A stretch of DNA of 64,000 nt. Origin: PRO6 sp035565775. GTDB taxonomy: Bacteria > Pseudomonadota > Alphaproteobacteria > Rhizobiales > Xanthobacteraceae. Under the pieces are notes generated by a model. It did no database searches. It worked only from the letters and a program-made list of their open reading frames with translations, and was not told the origin of the DNA. A program made the position numbers and the translations under genes. Location: NCBI GenBank assembly GCA_035565775.1, contig DATMRW010000027.1:298720-362719 (forward strand), in the 5' to 3' direction. Each line of letters opens with the position of its first letter. Positions within the stretch are counted from its first letter, which is position 1. This document shows, in pieces, positions 41,428 through 50,758 of the stretch.

Positions 41428-44085
41428 TTGAGCGGAGCATTTTCCGATCCGGCCCGCAATGCGGTCTTGCCGTCTCCCGGCTCTGAACCGGGCGGAGGTG
41501 ACTTTGCGCGCCTCCGCCTTGACCGGGCGATCAGGCTGGCGCGCTACGCCATCGCCTGGGAGCGCCTGTGGCCGCATCTGGTCCGGTTCCTGATGGTGGC
41601 AGGGGTCTTTCTGGCCGCCTCCTGGCTTGGGGTGTGGCTCGCGCTGCCGTTGTTCGGGCGATTGATATTATTGGCGTTTTTCCTGCTTTCCGCGATTGGG
41701 ACGCTCGTCCCGATGGTCCGGCTGCGCTGGCCGTCGCGGGATGAGGCGCTGCGCCGGCTGGACCGCGATGCCGGCTTTGCTCACCGGCCGGCCACTCAAC
41801 TCACCGACCATCTGACCTCGAACGATCCGGTGGCCCAGGCGCTGTGGCGAATCCAGCGCGAGCGGGTGTTGCGCTCGCTCAGCCGCCTGCGGCCCCGCCT
41901 GCCGGAACCGCAGATGGTGCGGCACGATCCGATTGCCCTGCGCGCCCTGGTGATTTTACTGGTCTGCGCGACCTTCATCGCCGCCGGCAGCGAGCGCCGG
42001 GCGCGGCTGGCGGCTGCGTTCGAGTGGGACAGGGTTGCGCCAGGGCAATCGGTTCGCGTCGACGCCTGGGTGTCGCCGCCGCCCTATACCGGCAAGCCGC
42101 CGATGATTTTGCAGGCTGGCGCGAGGGACCCCGGCGCGCACGATGACACGGTGCTGACCGTTCCGGCTGGCAGCACCCTGATCGTCCGGGTCAGCGGCGC
42201 GGCGCTCGATCTCGCGGTGACCGGTGCGATCCATGAGACAGCGGCCGCCGATGCGGCCCCGGCTCCCGAGCAGGCCGCAAAGCCTTCGGCCGAGCGGGAA
42301 GGCGCGCAGGAGCAGCGCTTCACGATTGCCGGCGACGGCACAGCCCAGCTCCGCGCGCCGTCGAGCCAGCCGCTCTGGCGGTTTGTCGCGTTGCCGGACC
42401 ATGCCCCGACGATTGCCTATGCCAAGGACCCCGAGCGCATGGCGCGCGGCGCGCTGCGGTTGACCTACAAGATCGAGGACGACTACGGCGTCACCGGCGC
42501 CGAGGCGCGCTTCGTGTTGCGGGACGATCCGCCGAAAATGCCTGATCCGCCCGCCGCGGCAGATGCGGACGCCGCGCCGCGGCCGTTGTTCGAGCCGCCG
42601 AGCATCCCCTTGTCGCTGCCGAGCGGGCGGACCCGGCAGGGCTCCGGGCAGACCACCAAGGATCTCACCGAAAGCCCCTATGCCGGCGCCATTGGCGAGC
42701 TGACGCTGATCGCGCGCGACGAGGGCGGCAATGAAGGCCGCAGCGCGCCGCTGGCGCTGCGCCTGCCGGAGCGGATTTTCACCAAGCCGCTGGCGCGGGC
42801 GCTGATCGAGCAGCGACGCATTCTCGCGCTCGACGCGAAGAAGGCCCAGGCGGTGATGACCGCGTTCTCGGCGCTCTCGCTCGCGCCCGAGCTGTTTTCG
42901 ACCAGCGCCGGAGAATATCTTGGCTTGCGCAACGTCGCTCACGAACTGACCCATGCGCGCACCGATAACGCCTTGCGTGAAGTGGTCGCGAGTATCTGGG
43001 CGCTTGCGGTCACGATCGAGGACGGCACGCTGACCGATGTCGAGAAGGCGCTTCGCGCTGCGCAGGATGCGCTGAAGCAGGCGCTCGAGCGCGGCGCCAG
43101 CGATGAGGAAATCAAGAAGCTGACGGACCAGTTGCGCGCGGCCCTCGACAACTACATGCGGCAGCTCGCCGAGCAGATGCGCAACAATCCCCAGCAGATG
43201 GCCCGGCCATTCGATCCGAATGCGCGCATCATGCGCCAGCAGGATCTCGACAACATGATCTCGCGGATGGAGCGGCTATCGCGCTCCGGCAACAAGGAGG
43301 CCGCCCAGCAGTTGCTCGATCAGCTCCAGCAGATGCTGGAAAATCTGCAGACCGCCCAGCCGATGCAGGGCGATCCGGCCGGCGACATGGAGCAGGCGCT
43401 GAACGAGCTGAGCGACATGATCCGCAAGCAGCAGCAATTGCGCGACCGGACCTTCCGGGAGGGCCAGCAGCAGGGCGAGCGCAATCGCCAGCAGCAGGGA
43501 CAGCCGAATGCGATGGACGGGCTGCGCCAGGATCAGCAGGGGCTGCGGGACCGCCTGCGCAAGTTGCAGGAAGAGCTCACCAAGCGTGGGCTGGGCCAGC
43601 AGCGCGACGCCCGCAAGGGGCAGCAGGGCAAACAGGGCCAGCAGGGCGAGGCTGATCAGGGCCAGGGCGGCGACACCGAGGGCGCGCTCGATGATGCCGA
43701 CACGGCGATGGGCAATGCCGAGGGCGAGCTCGGCCGGCAGAATCCCGGCGCGGCGACCGGCGCGCAAGGCGACGCGCTGGAGGCGATGCGGCGCGGTGCC
43801 AAAGGACTCGCCGATGCGATGCAACAGCAGCAGGGCGATAATGGCGAGGGCGATGGCCCCGGCGATCGGCCGGGCCGCCGGCAGTATGGCGGCGAACAGA
43901 CCGATCCGCTCGGCCGGCCGCTGCGCGGGCGCGACCTCAACGATGATCAGAGCGTGAAGATTCCCGGCGAGATCGACGTCCAGCGCGTCCGCCGGATTCT
44001 CGAAGAACTGCGCCGCAGGCTTGCCGATCCGACGCGCCCGCAGATCGAGCTGGATTACCTCGAGCGGCTGCTGAAGGACTATTGA
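41428..44085 (+). CDS. TIGR02302-type (DUF4175) membrane protein
   Basis: 885-residue membrane protein found in many alphaproteobacteria, function not established. It starts at TTG 41428, supported by GGAG 6 bases upstream. Two adjacent membrane helices lie at about 53-97 and a third near 170-187. A Pro/Ala-rich periplasmic-type part follows (typical APGQSVRVDAWVSPPPYTGKPP near 210), then a long helical region and a Gln/Arg/Gly-rich low-complexity segment (~570-810, many QQQ, QGQ units), ending in an ordered C-terminal helix pair (RVRRILEELRRRLADP). In related genomes it often sits near lysA; here its other side has a flavoprotein gene. It is convergent with cpdR, 5-base gap. Confidence 0.88.
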   Translation: MSGAFSDPARNAVLPSPGSEPGGGDFARLRLDRAIRLARYAIAWERLWPHLVRFLMVAGVFLAASWLGVWLALPLFGRLILLAFFLLSAIGTLVPMVRLRWPSRDEALRRLDRDAGFAHRPATQLTDHLTSNDPVAQALWRIQRERVLRSLSRLRPRLPEPQMVRHDPIALRALVILLVCATFIAAGSERRARLAAAFEWDRVAPGQSVRVDAWVSPPPYTGKPPMILQAGARDPGAHDDTVLTVPAGSTLIVRVSGAALDLAVTGAIHETAAADAAPAPEQAAKPSAEREGAQEQRFTIAGDGTAQLRAPSSQPLWRFVALPDHAPTIAYAKDPERMARGALRLTYKIEDDYGVTGAEARFVLRDDPPKMPDPPAAADADAAPRPLFEPPSIPLSLPSGRTRQGSGQTTKDLTESPYAGAIGELTLIARDEGGNEGRSAPLALRLPERIFTKPLARALIEQRRILALDAKKAQAVMTAFSALSLAPELFSTSAGEYLGLRNVAHELTHARTDNALREVVASIWALAVTIEDGTLTDVEKALRAAQDALKQALERGASDEEIKKLTDQLRAALDNYMRQLAEQMRNNPQQMARPFDPNARIMRQQDLDNMISRMERLSRSGNKEAAQQLLDQLQQMLENLQTAQPMQGDPAGDMEQALNELSDMIRKQQQLRDRTFREGQQQGERNRQQQGQPNAMDGLRQDQQGLRDRLRKLQEELTKRGLGQQRDARKGQQGKQGQQGEADQGQGGDTEGALDDADTAMGNAEGELGRQNPGAATGAQGDALEAMRRGAKGLADAMQQQQGDNGEGDGPGDRPGRRQYGGEQTDPLGRPLRGRDLNDDQSVKIPGEIDVQRVRRILEELRRRLADPTRPQIELDYLERLLKDY

Positions 44086-44090
44086 GCGGG

Positions 44091-44471
44091 TCAGTCGTCG
44101 TGGCGGTTTGACGCCAGCGCATCGGCGACCGCCGTGCGGATATCGGCGACCGCGAAGGGCTTGGTGATCACGTCATAGACGATCGCCTGCAGGTTCGAGG
44201 CCCGCTCGCGCTGGTCGGCAAAGCCGGTCATCAGCAGGATCGTCAGGCGCGGATAGTCGCGCGCGGTCGCGAGCGCCAGCGCGATGCCGTCGAGAATGGG
44301 CATCCGGATGTCGGTGAGCAGCAGATCGAAGCGGCCTTCCTCGCGATGGATGATATCAAGCGCCTCAGCGCCATCTTCCGCGGCGATGACCTCGTGGCCA
44401 TCCATCTCGATCGCCCGCGAGACAAGCACACGCATTGATTCTTCGTCGTCGGCGATCAGAATCCTCGCCAT
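44091..44471 (-). CDS. cpdR: Single-domain response regulator CpdR
   Basis: 126-residue receiver-only protein. Phosphorylation site Asp54 (LLLTDIRMP), acidic pair Asp8/Asp9, Thr82 and Lys104 are all present. The opening MARILIADDEESMRVLVSRAIEMDGHEVI pattern is that of CpdR, which controls ClpXP protease in the alphaproteobacterial cell cycle: unphosphorylated CpdR delivers substrates such as PdeA in Caulobacter. The phosphotransfer partner ChpT is not in this window. The C-terminus here is NRHDD; Caulobacter CpdR is itself a ClpXP substrate and the last residues matter there. Confidence 0.9.
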   Translation of the reverse strand: MARILIADDEESMRVLVSRAIEMDGHEVIAAEDGAEALDIIHREEGRFDLLLTDIRMPILDGIALALATARDYPRLTILLMTGFADQRERASNLQAIVYDVITKPFAVADIRTAVADALASNRHDD

Positions 44472-44516
44472 CGCGGGGAGCCCCTCGTTGCGGTCTTCGT
44501 GTCCTGTCGCGGAACG

Positions 44517-45362
44517 TCAGGCTCCGCTGGCCTTGCGCGCTGACCGAAAGCGCACGTCGAGCCTATAGGCGTTTTCCGGCGGCGGAGCGATATGCGAATT
44601 GAATTGCAGGGTGCCCCGTGGGGACAGGGAGGTCTTTTCAGGCGTCGCGTCCCAACTGGAGATCTCGGCGCCGCTCTTGTCGCGAACGATGAAGTGCAGT
44701 TGCGGGAGCCGGATGGTGGTGCGGGCGACGCTTTCGATCTCGCCTTCGACCAGCAGCGCGGCCTGATCCTCGAATCGGCCCGCGCTTGCCTTGACGTTGC
44801 GCAGGGTAAGGCCCTGCGGATTGACCTCAAGGCCGAGCGTCTTGAAGAAGATTGCGGTCTGCGGCAGCAGCCGGACGACGTCGGCGCGCCAGACGACCAG
44901 CGCAATCGCCATCGCCGCCATCACGATGGTGGCCGCCGGCAGCAGCGCCGCGTTGATCAGCGCCCCGGCGGATTTCGGCGGCGCACTTCTGCGCGTGCGC
45001 CGGCCCTGCGAATTGGAGGGCGCCGCCTCAATAATGTCGGCATCGAGCCGCGAAATTCCGGTCCGCTCCTCGGCCGCGAGCCCGTCGCTGATCGAGGGGC
45101 TGTCCATGACCGGGACCGCATCGATCTCGCCGGAGGGCGGACCGGCGAACGCGCCGGATGGAGCCTCGGCCGCGGGCCGCGCCGGAGGTTCGGGCAAGCG
45201 AGCGTCGCCGGCGACAGCAAGGGCCGGTTCGGCCACCGCGTCGGCGGGCAGGGCGAACCACGTCTCCTTACAGCGGGCGCACCGGACGGTGCGGCCGTCG
45301 GTTCCGAGGGCGCGCGGATTGATCGCGAAGGATGTCGTGCAGTGAGGACAGATGATTTGCAT
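44517..45362 (-). CDS. MJ0042 zinc-ribbon membrane protein (DUF3426-like)
   Basis: 281-residue protein. The N-terminus is an MJ0042-type zinc ribbon: Cys5, Cys8, Cys28 and Cys31 (CPHC, CARC). ATG 45362 is chosen so that this begins at residue 1; the frame is open 30 bases further. A Pro/Ala-rich linker (50-130) is followed by one membrane helix (~145-168), then a C-terminal domain with LRNVKASAGRFEDQAALLVEGEIES typical of DUF3426. It is divergent from ftsE, an arrangement common in Bradyrhizobium-like genomes. The role is unknown; redox- or metal-sensing by the zinc ribbon is a guess. Confidence 0.87.
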   Translation of the reverse strand: MQIICPHCTTSFAINPRALGTDGRTVRCARCKETWFALPADAVAEPALAVAGDARLPEPPARPAAEAPSGAFAGPPSGEIDAVPVMDSPSISDGLAAEERTGISRLDADIIEAAPSNSQGRRTRRSAPPKSAGALINAALLPAATIVMAAMAIALVVWRADVVRLLPQTAIFFKTLGLEVNPQGLTLRNVKASAGRFEDQAALLVEGEIESVARTTIRLPQLHFIVRDKSGAEISSWDATPEKTSLSPRGTLQFNSHIAPPPENAYRLDVRFRSARKASGA

Positions 45363-45528
45363 ATCGAATCGCCAAAATGACGTCCCTCGCAAGTTACGAC
45401 AAGTCCGTTAACGAATCGGAAACCATAATGGACGCACAACCTGCTCTTATGGAAGTAGCTGCCGGACATGACGTTCGGCGGTATTTGTGATGCGCAGTGC
45501 TGTGCGTCTCGTCGAACGGAGCTGAATT

Positions 45529-46188
45529 TTGGTCCGCTTCGAAAACGTCGGATTGCGTTACGGGCTTGGCGCGGAGGTTTTGCGCGACCTCAGCCTCGAG
45601 ATACCTGCGCATTCCTTTCAATTCCTCACCGGGCCGTCGGGCGCGGGCAAGACGTCGCTGCTGCGCCTGTTGTTTTTGTCACTGCGGCCGACGCGGGGGC
45701 TGATCAACTTGTTCGGCCAGGACGTGTCGCTGCTCGACAAGGACGGCATCGCCGCGCTGCGCAAGCGGATCGGCATCGTGCTGCAGGATTTCCGTCTGCT
45801 CGACCACATGACGACCTATGAGAACGTCGCATTGCCGTTCCGCGTCATGGGCCGCGAGGAGTCGTCCTATCGCCGCGAGGTGATCGACCTGCTGCGCTGG
45901 GTCGGACTGGGCGAGCGGATGGACGCGCTGCCGCCGGTGCTGTCGGGCGGCGAAAAGCAGCGCGCGGCGATTGCCCGCGCGGTGATCGCCCGGCCGCAAC
46001 TACTGCTGGCGGATGAACCTACCGGTAACGTCGATCCGACGCTTGGCCGCCGTCTGCTGCGGCTGTTCATCGAGCTCAACCGTTCGGGTACCGCGGTGGT
46101 GATCGCGACCCACGATATCGGGCTGATGGATCAGTACAATGCCCGCCGCCTGGTGCTCCACGAAGGGCGACTGCACATTTATGAGTAA
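45529..46188 (+). CDS. ftsE: Cell-division ATP-binding protein FtsE
   Basis: 219-residue ABC ATPase. Walker A GPSGAGKT near residues 35-42, Q-loop LQDFRLL, signature LSGGEKQR near 140, Walker B LLLADEPTGN near 158 and H-loop THD near 194. The start is TTG at 45529, with GGAG at 45518-45521. FtsE-FtsX controls periplasmic peptidoglycan hydrolases through the membrane at the division site. The stop codon lies inside ftsX (8-base overlap), so translation is coupled. LQDFRLLDHMT is the FtsE-type Q-loop rather than a transporter one. Confidence 0.94.
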   Translation: MVRFENVGLRYGLGAEVLRDLSLEIPAHSFQFLTGPSGAGKTSLLRLLFLSLRPTRGLINLFGQDVSLLDKDGIAALRKRIGIVLQDFRLLDHMTTYENVALPFRVMGREESSYRREVIDLLRWVGLGERMDALPPVLSGGEKQRAAIARAVIARPQLLLADEPTGNVDPTLGRRLLRLFIELNRSGTAVVIATHDIGLMDQYNARRLVLHEGRLHIYE

Positions 46189-47152
46189 GGCTCGTCACGA
46201 TCGCGGCGCGATGATGGACCTCGGGCACGAACGCCCGCAGGTGCCGGTGAAGGCGCGCATTCAGGCGCCGATCGTGCCGCGTGGATCGGTCGCCGGCCGC
46301 GCGCTGGTGGTGGTCGTTGCGATCATGACCTTCCTGGCCTCGCTGACCACGGGCGTCGTGCTGCTGGTTTATGGCGCGGCGTCGGAGTGGCAGGCGGATG
46401 TCGCCAGCGAGATGACGGTCCAGTTGCGCAGCGTGTCCGATCGCAACATGGAGCGGGACGTCGCGGCCGTGGTGGCGGCGCTGCGGGCGCTGCCCGGCGT
46501 CGCCGAAGCGCGCCCGCTCAGCGGGCAGGAATCGGGCAAGCTGCTGGAGCCATGGCTCGGCACCGGGATCGTGCTGGACGAACTGCCGGTGCCGCGCATG
46601 GTGATCTTGCGGGTCGCGCCCGGCGTGCCGTTCGACATCGAGGCGGCGCGGCGCAGCGTCGCGGCGGTGGCGCCATCCGCCACGATCGACGATCACCGCG
46701 CCTGGATCGAGCGGATGCGCTCCATGACCGGCGCGACTGTGCTCGCCGGCGTCGCGATCTGGCTGCTCGTGGTGATCGCGACCATCATTTCGGTGTCGTT
46801 CGCCACCAGAGGGGCGATGGCGGCCAATCGCCCAATCGTGGAGGTGCTGCATTTCGTCGGCGCGGGCGACCGCTACATCGCCAACCGGTTTTTGCAGCAT
46901 TTTCTGCTGCTCGGGCTGCAGGGCGGCGTGATCGGCGGCGGCGCGGCGATGCTCGCCTTCGGGTTCTCGGAATCGCTTGGCAGCTGGTTTGCCGGAACCC
47001 CGGCGGGCGATCAGTTCGCGGCCCTGCTCGGGACGTTTTCGCTGCAACCGGCGGGATATCTGGCGCTGGCGGTCCAGGCGCTCCTGATCGCCGCCATAAC
47101 CGCTTTCGCGTCGCGGCGAACGCTGTTCGCGACCCTCGATGAGATCGATTGA
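46181..47152 (+). CDS. ftsX: Cell-division membrane protein FtsX
   Basis: 323-residue membrane partner of FtsE with an N-terminal helix (residues ~38-66), a periplasmic domain (~70-180; MTVQLR..., LPGVAEARPLSGQE) and three C-terminal helices (~187-215, 240-270, 290-315). ATG 46181 lies 8 bases before the ftsE stop codon. The cytoplasmic tail of ~35 residues before the first helix is longer than in many homologues. It passes ATPase state to the periplasmic domain that activates cell-wall hydrolases. A large-subunit M23 peptidase sits at 61.5 kb, but a link is not shown. Confidence 0.92.
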   Translation: MSKARHDRGAMMDLGHERPQVPVKARIQAPIVPRGSVAGRALVVVVAIMTFLASLTTGVVLLVYGAASEWQADVASEMTVQLRSVSDRNMERDVAAVVAALRALPGVAEARPLSGQESGKLLEPWLGTGIVLDELPVPRMVILRVAPGVPFDIEAARRSVAAVAPSATIDDHRAWIERMRSMTGATVLAGVAIWLLVVIATIISVSFATRGAMAANRPIVEVLHFVGAGDRYIANRFLQHFLLLGLQGGVIGGGAAMLAFGFSESLGSWFAGTPAGDQFAALLGTFSLQPAGYLALAVQALLIAAITAFASRRTLFATLDEID

Positions 47153-47271
47153 GGCGCGGATCGCCCTCAATCCTGGGCCGGATTCCACTTCGCCCGAAAA
47201 CGCTTTAAACTCTGCGCCGTTGCCGGAAAGCTTTTCAACCCGCCTGTCGAAAGGACCAGATCCGAGATCCG

Positions 47272-48012
47272 ATGCCGCCATTCACCGACCAGACGCAGGA
47301 GGCCGAGTTTCGGCCGAGGCGAAAGCGGACTTCGCGCATCAGGCGCGTCGGGCAGTGGCTTGCGGCCATGATCGGGATCGCGGGGGTGGGGTTCGTCGCG
47401 GTGGCTGTCGGCTTTGTCTGGTTTCTCTCGCAGATGCGCGCGCCCGACCTGCAGTTTCCGGTCAATGCCGACGGGATTGTCGTGCTTACCGGCGGCTCGT
47501 CGCGGATTTCCGATGCCATCGATCTTTTGGCGATCGGCTCCGGCAAGCGCCTGCTGATTTCCGGCGTGCACCGCGCCAATAGCCTCAGCGATATCTCCCG
47601 CTCGCTGCCCGACAGCGAGGCGCTGCTCAAGTGCTGCGTCGACCTCGACCATTCCGCCGTCAACACCCGGAGCAATGCGACCGAAACGCGCCGCTGGGCG
47701 CATCAGCGCGGTTTCCGCTCGCTGATCGTGGTGACGTCGAATTATCACATGCCGCGCGCCATCGCGGAACTGTCGAGTGCGATGCCCGACATTGCGCTGG
47801 TTCCGTTCCCGGTGGTGGGTGAAAAATGGCGTGAGGAGCCGTGGTGGACCAGCGGCTCGGCAATGCGGTTGCTGCTGTCCGAATATATCAAATATCTTGC
47901 CGCGGAGATTCGCGTCCGGCTCGATCCGTTCATCCCGCTCGGCGGCGACGATGAGCCGGAAACCGAGATGTCGAACGAACCCCTCCACCAGGCAACTGTC
48001 TCACCGAAATAA
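47272..48012 (+). CDS. YdcF-family membrane protein (DUF218)
   Basis: 246-residue protein with a basic N-terminus (PRRKRTSRIRR), one membrane helix (~29-53) and a YdcF/DUF218 domain: VVLTGGSSRISDAIDLL near 70, SNATETRRWAHQRGFRSLIVVTSNYHMPRA near 134. Members are linked to envelope or vancomycin-type sensitivity and are thought to bind adenosyl-like ligands; function is not settled. It lies 119 bases after ftsX and 5 bases before plsC, on the same strand, and is likely in one transcript with the acyltransferase. Confidence 0.88.
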   Translation: MPPFTDQTQEAEFRPRRKRTSRIRRVGQWLAAMIGIAGVGFVAVAVGFVWFLSQMRAPDLQFPVNADGIVVLTGGSSRISDAIDLLAIGSGKRLLISGVHRANSLSDISRSLPDSEALLKCCVDLDHSAVNTRSNATETRRWAHQRGFRSLIVVTSNYHMPRAIAELSSAMPDIALVPFPVVGEKWREEPWWTSGSAMRLLLSEYIKYLAAEIRVRLDPFIPLGGDDEPETEMSNEPLHQATVSPK

Positions 48013-48017
48013 CCGGA

Positions 48018-48797
48018 ATGCCGATGGTTTCGATTTTTCTGCGCTCGCTGGTGTTCAACGTGCTGTTCTACGTGCTTATCGTCGTGCTCGTGATCGCAGC
48101 GTTGCCGACCTTCCTGATGCCGCGCACGGCGATCATGGCGGTCGCGCGGTTCTGGGCGACGTGCAACATCTGGCTGCTGCGCGTCGTCTGCAACACGCGC
48201 CTCGAAGTCCGCGGCGCCGGCAAGATTCCGAAGGGGCCGTTGATCGTCGCCTCAAAGCATCAGTCGATGTGGGAGACCTTCGCGCTGCTGCGCTATTTCG
48301 ATGATCCGCTCTACATCCTCAAGCGCGAGCTGACGCTCATTCCCTTTTTCGGCTGGTATATCGGAAAGGCGGGAATGATCGCGGTCAACCGCAAGGATGG
48401 CAGCCGAGCCCTGATCCGTCTGGCGCGGCGCGCGGGCGAGGAGGTGCGCCGCGGGCGCCAGCTCATCATTTTCCCGGAAGGCACCCGCACCGCGCCGGGC
48501 GCAATGCCGGACTACAAGCCCGGCATTGCGCAGATCTATGTCGATTGCGACGTCCCCTGCATTCCGGTTGCGCTCAATTCCGGTCTGTTCTGGCCGCGCC
48601 GGACCTTTTTGCGTTATCCCGGCACGCTCGTGGTCGAGTTCCTCGATCTGCTGCCGCAGGGCCTCGGCCGCCGCGAGTTCATCGCCCGGGCGAGCGCGGT
48701 GATCGAGGAGGCTTCGACGCGTCTCGTCGAGGCGGGCCGTGCCGAACAGGCGCAGCTTTTCGGCCGCGTGCCGGATCCCGCGCCCCGCCGGGTCTGA
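48018..48797 (+). CDS. plsC: 1-acyl-glycerol-3-phosphate acyltransferase (PlsC-like)
   Basis: 259-residue LPLAT-family acyltransferase with an N-terminal membrane helix (~6-33). The catalytic block reads KHQSMWET (about residues 79-86), so the usual HX4D is HX4E here. The second block FPEGTRTAPG (~154-163) binds the phosphate, and IPVALNSGLFWPR near 181 is the third block. It should acylate lysophosphatidic acid to phosphatidic acid at the inner membrane. The Glu variant is seen in relatives and could act the same way. It starts 5 bases after the ydcF-type stop codon. Confidence 0.9.
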   Translation: MPMVSIFLRSLVFNVLFYVLIVVLVIAALPTFLMPRTAIMAVARFWATCNIWLLRVVCNTRLEVRGAGKIPKGPLIVASKHQSMWETFALLRYFDDPLYILKRELTLIPFFGWYIGKAGMIAVNRKDGSRALIRLARRAGEEVRRGRQLIIFPEGTRTAPGAMPDYKPGIAQIYVDCDVPCIPVALNSGLFWPRRTFLRYPGTLVVEFLDLLPQGLGRREFIARASAVIEEASTRLVEAGRAEQAQLFGRVPDPAPRRV

Positions 48798-48799
48798 CC

Positions 48800-49384
48800 T
48801 TAAGTCCGCGTGCCGACGGTCTCGCCGCGCAGCATCAGCGCGAGGCGATGCAGCTCCTCGTCGCGAATGCCGTGCTGCTCGAGGGCGCGCGCGGTGGACA
48901 GGACATAATCAGTATTGGGGCCGGCGGCGCCGTGCCCCTGCAGGACGAAGCGGGCTTGCTCCTCGGCGGACAGCCGCCCGGCATATTGAGGATGCCCGCG
49001 ATCGGCGACATAGACTAGCGCGGAGACGCGGCGGCGGGGATCGTCGGCCAGCCAGACCGAGCGGGTGACTTCGCGATACACTCGCGTCACCTGCTCGCGG
49101 GCGCGCAGATAAGTGACGGTGCTCTGACGTTTCGCCGCCTCGACCCGAAAGGCCATGCCGTGGCAGGCGCCGCCGCGATCGAGACCGAGGACGAGGCCGG
49201 GCTTCTCCGGAGTTCCGCGATGAACCATCGAGTAGATGCAGAGCGAGCGGTGCTCGCCGATGAGCTGGGCCTGCACGCGCTCGACGAACTCGAAACCGGG
49301 GTTCCAGATCAATGAACCATAGCCGAACACCCAAAGGTCGTGGTCCGGGTCATGGCTTTGATCAAGGTTGTGCGCGTCGGTCAT
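48800..49384 (-). CDS. ChaC-like gamma-glutamylcyclotransferase
   Basis: 194-residue cytoplasmic enzyme of the ChaC group, which cleaves glutathione to 5-oxoproline and Cys-Gly. The substrate loop YGSLIWNPGF is at ~22-31. The remaining family blocks follow: RGTPEKPGLVLGLDRGGACHGMAF near 56, YLRAREQV near 91 (with the catalytic-type Glu) and NTDYVLSTARALEQHGI near 158. Length fits ChaC. It is convergent with plsC with 2 bases between the stop codons, and is transcribed alone. Confidence 0.88.
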   Translation of the reverse strand: MTDAHNLDQSHDPDHDLWVFGYGSLIWNPGFEFVERVQAQLIGEHRSLCIYSMVHRGTPEKPGLVLGLDRGGACHGMAFRVEAAKRQSTVTYLRAREQVTRVYREVTRSVWLADDPRRRVSALVYVADRGHPQYAGRLSAEEQARFVLQGHGAAGPNTDYVLSTARALEQHGIRDEELHRLALMLRGETVGTRT

Positions 49385-49554
49385 GATAGAAACACTCGTG
49401 TCGCAAAAAATCGGGGTTCACAAGAGGCAATGATTTGCGGCATTGCGTAGACATGTGAGTGAGGCGATGCAGGCAAAACCGGGACGCTGGCGGTGATCGT
49501 CGCGGGCACGGGCTTGGCCGGAGCCACCGCTTACCCGGAACGAGGTAGTTTTTG

Positions 49555-50748
49555 ATGTCTGATCAGCTGCAGCCGCGGCAGAAGAACCGGCTCTGGCCGG
49601 TATTCGTGGCCCCCGCCATCGTGGTGATCATTGCCGCCGCCTGGACGGGCTTCTGGTTCTACTCGGCGTCGCACGTCGATGATTTCGTCGACGGCTGGCG
49701 CGCCCGTGAGGCGCAGGCCGGCCGGATCTATGATTGCGGTGGCCGTTCGGTAGGTGGCTATCCGTTCCGTCTCGAGATCCGCTGCGACAATGCGCAGGTC
49801 GCCCTTGTCGGGCAGACCGCCGCCCAGAATGAAGCGAATGTGTCGCTGATGCTGCGGCTGTCGGAGATTCTGGTCGTTGGACAGATCTACGATCCTAAAT
49901 TGATCATCGCGGAGTTCGCCGGGCCGGCGTCGCTCGGCGATGCCGGGCGGCCGCCATCGGTAGTCGCCAACTGGCGCACCGCGCGCAGCAGCGTCGCCGG
50001 CACCGCGCAGAGCCCGCAACGGATATCGCTGGTGATTCAGGAGCCCGCCGTCGATGCGACGAACCATGGCGAACTGACGCCGATCTTCCGGGCCAAGCGG
50101 CTGGCGATTCATGGTCGCCCGGCGGCCGATTCGACCAGGGCCGCGCCGGTCATCGAAACTGCGGTGCAGATCGAGGACGGCAGTTGGCAGGGCATTCACC
50201 CGCTGCTCGCGCAGCCGTTCAGCGGCGAATTGCAGACGCGGCTGCGCGGCCTGAATGACATTTCTCCCAAAACCTGGCCGGATCGGTTTCGCGCCCTGCA
50301 AGAAGCGGGCGGCCGCATCGACGTGACGCTGGCGCGCTTCACCCAGGGGCCGCTGGTTGCGCAGGCCACCGGCGCGCTTGGCATTGCGCCGAGCGGCCAT
50401 CTCGAAGGCCAGCTCGATCTCACCGTTGCGGGCCTCGACAAGGCGGCGGCAACCATCGATGTCGAGAAGCTGCTCGAGGGCGTGCCGCAGGTGACGCTCG
50501 ACAAGGTTGCACCGGGGCTGAAGTCGAAGGATCTCGGGGCGATGATCGGCGGGCTCGACCGCCTGCTGCCGGGCCTGTCCGGTGCTGCCCGCAAGAGCGC
50601 GGCCAATGCGGCGGTGGCCGGGATCAAGGCGCTCGGCCAGCCCGCAACGCTGGATGGGCGGGAGGCGGTGCTGCTGCCGCTGAAGTTCAGCAACGGCGCG
50701 GTGATGGTCGGGCCGTTGCAGGTCGCCGAGACGTCGCCGCTGTTCTAG
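49555..50748 (+). CDS. DUF2125-type exported/membrane-anchored protein
   Basis: 397 residues with a short basic N-terminus and one membrane helix (~13-37), then a large periplasmic-type domain with a Cys pair (YDCGGRSVGGYPFRLEIRC near 59-77). The DUF2125 pattern includes DFVDGWRAREAQAG near 43 and repeated beta-like segments to the end. ATG 49555 is preceded by ACGAGGTAG. The fold is likely a lipid- or substrate-carrying beta structure, but this is inference and no function is established. It is convergent with tyrC, 10-base gap. Confidence 0.85.
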   Translation: MSDQLQPRQKNRLWPVFVAPAIVVIIAAAWTGFWFYSASHVDDFVDGWRAREAQAGRIYDCGGRSVGGYPFRLEIRCDNAQVALVGQTAAQNEANVSLMLRLSEILVVGQIYDPKLIIAEFAGPASLGDAGRPPSVVANWRTARSSVAGTAQSPQRISLVIQEPAVDATNHGELTPIFRAKRLAIHGRPAADSTRAAPVIETAVQIEDGSWQGIHPLLAQPFSGELQTRLRGLNDISPKTWPDRFRALQEAGGRIDVTLARFTQGPLVAQATGALGIAPSGHLEGQLDLTVAGLDKAAATIDVEKLLEGVPQVTLDKVAPGLKSKDLGAMIGGLDRLLPGLSGAARKSAANAAVAGIKALGQPATLDGREAVLLPLKFSNGAVMVGPLQVAETSPLF

Positions 50749-50758
50749 CGGCGACGCA

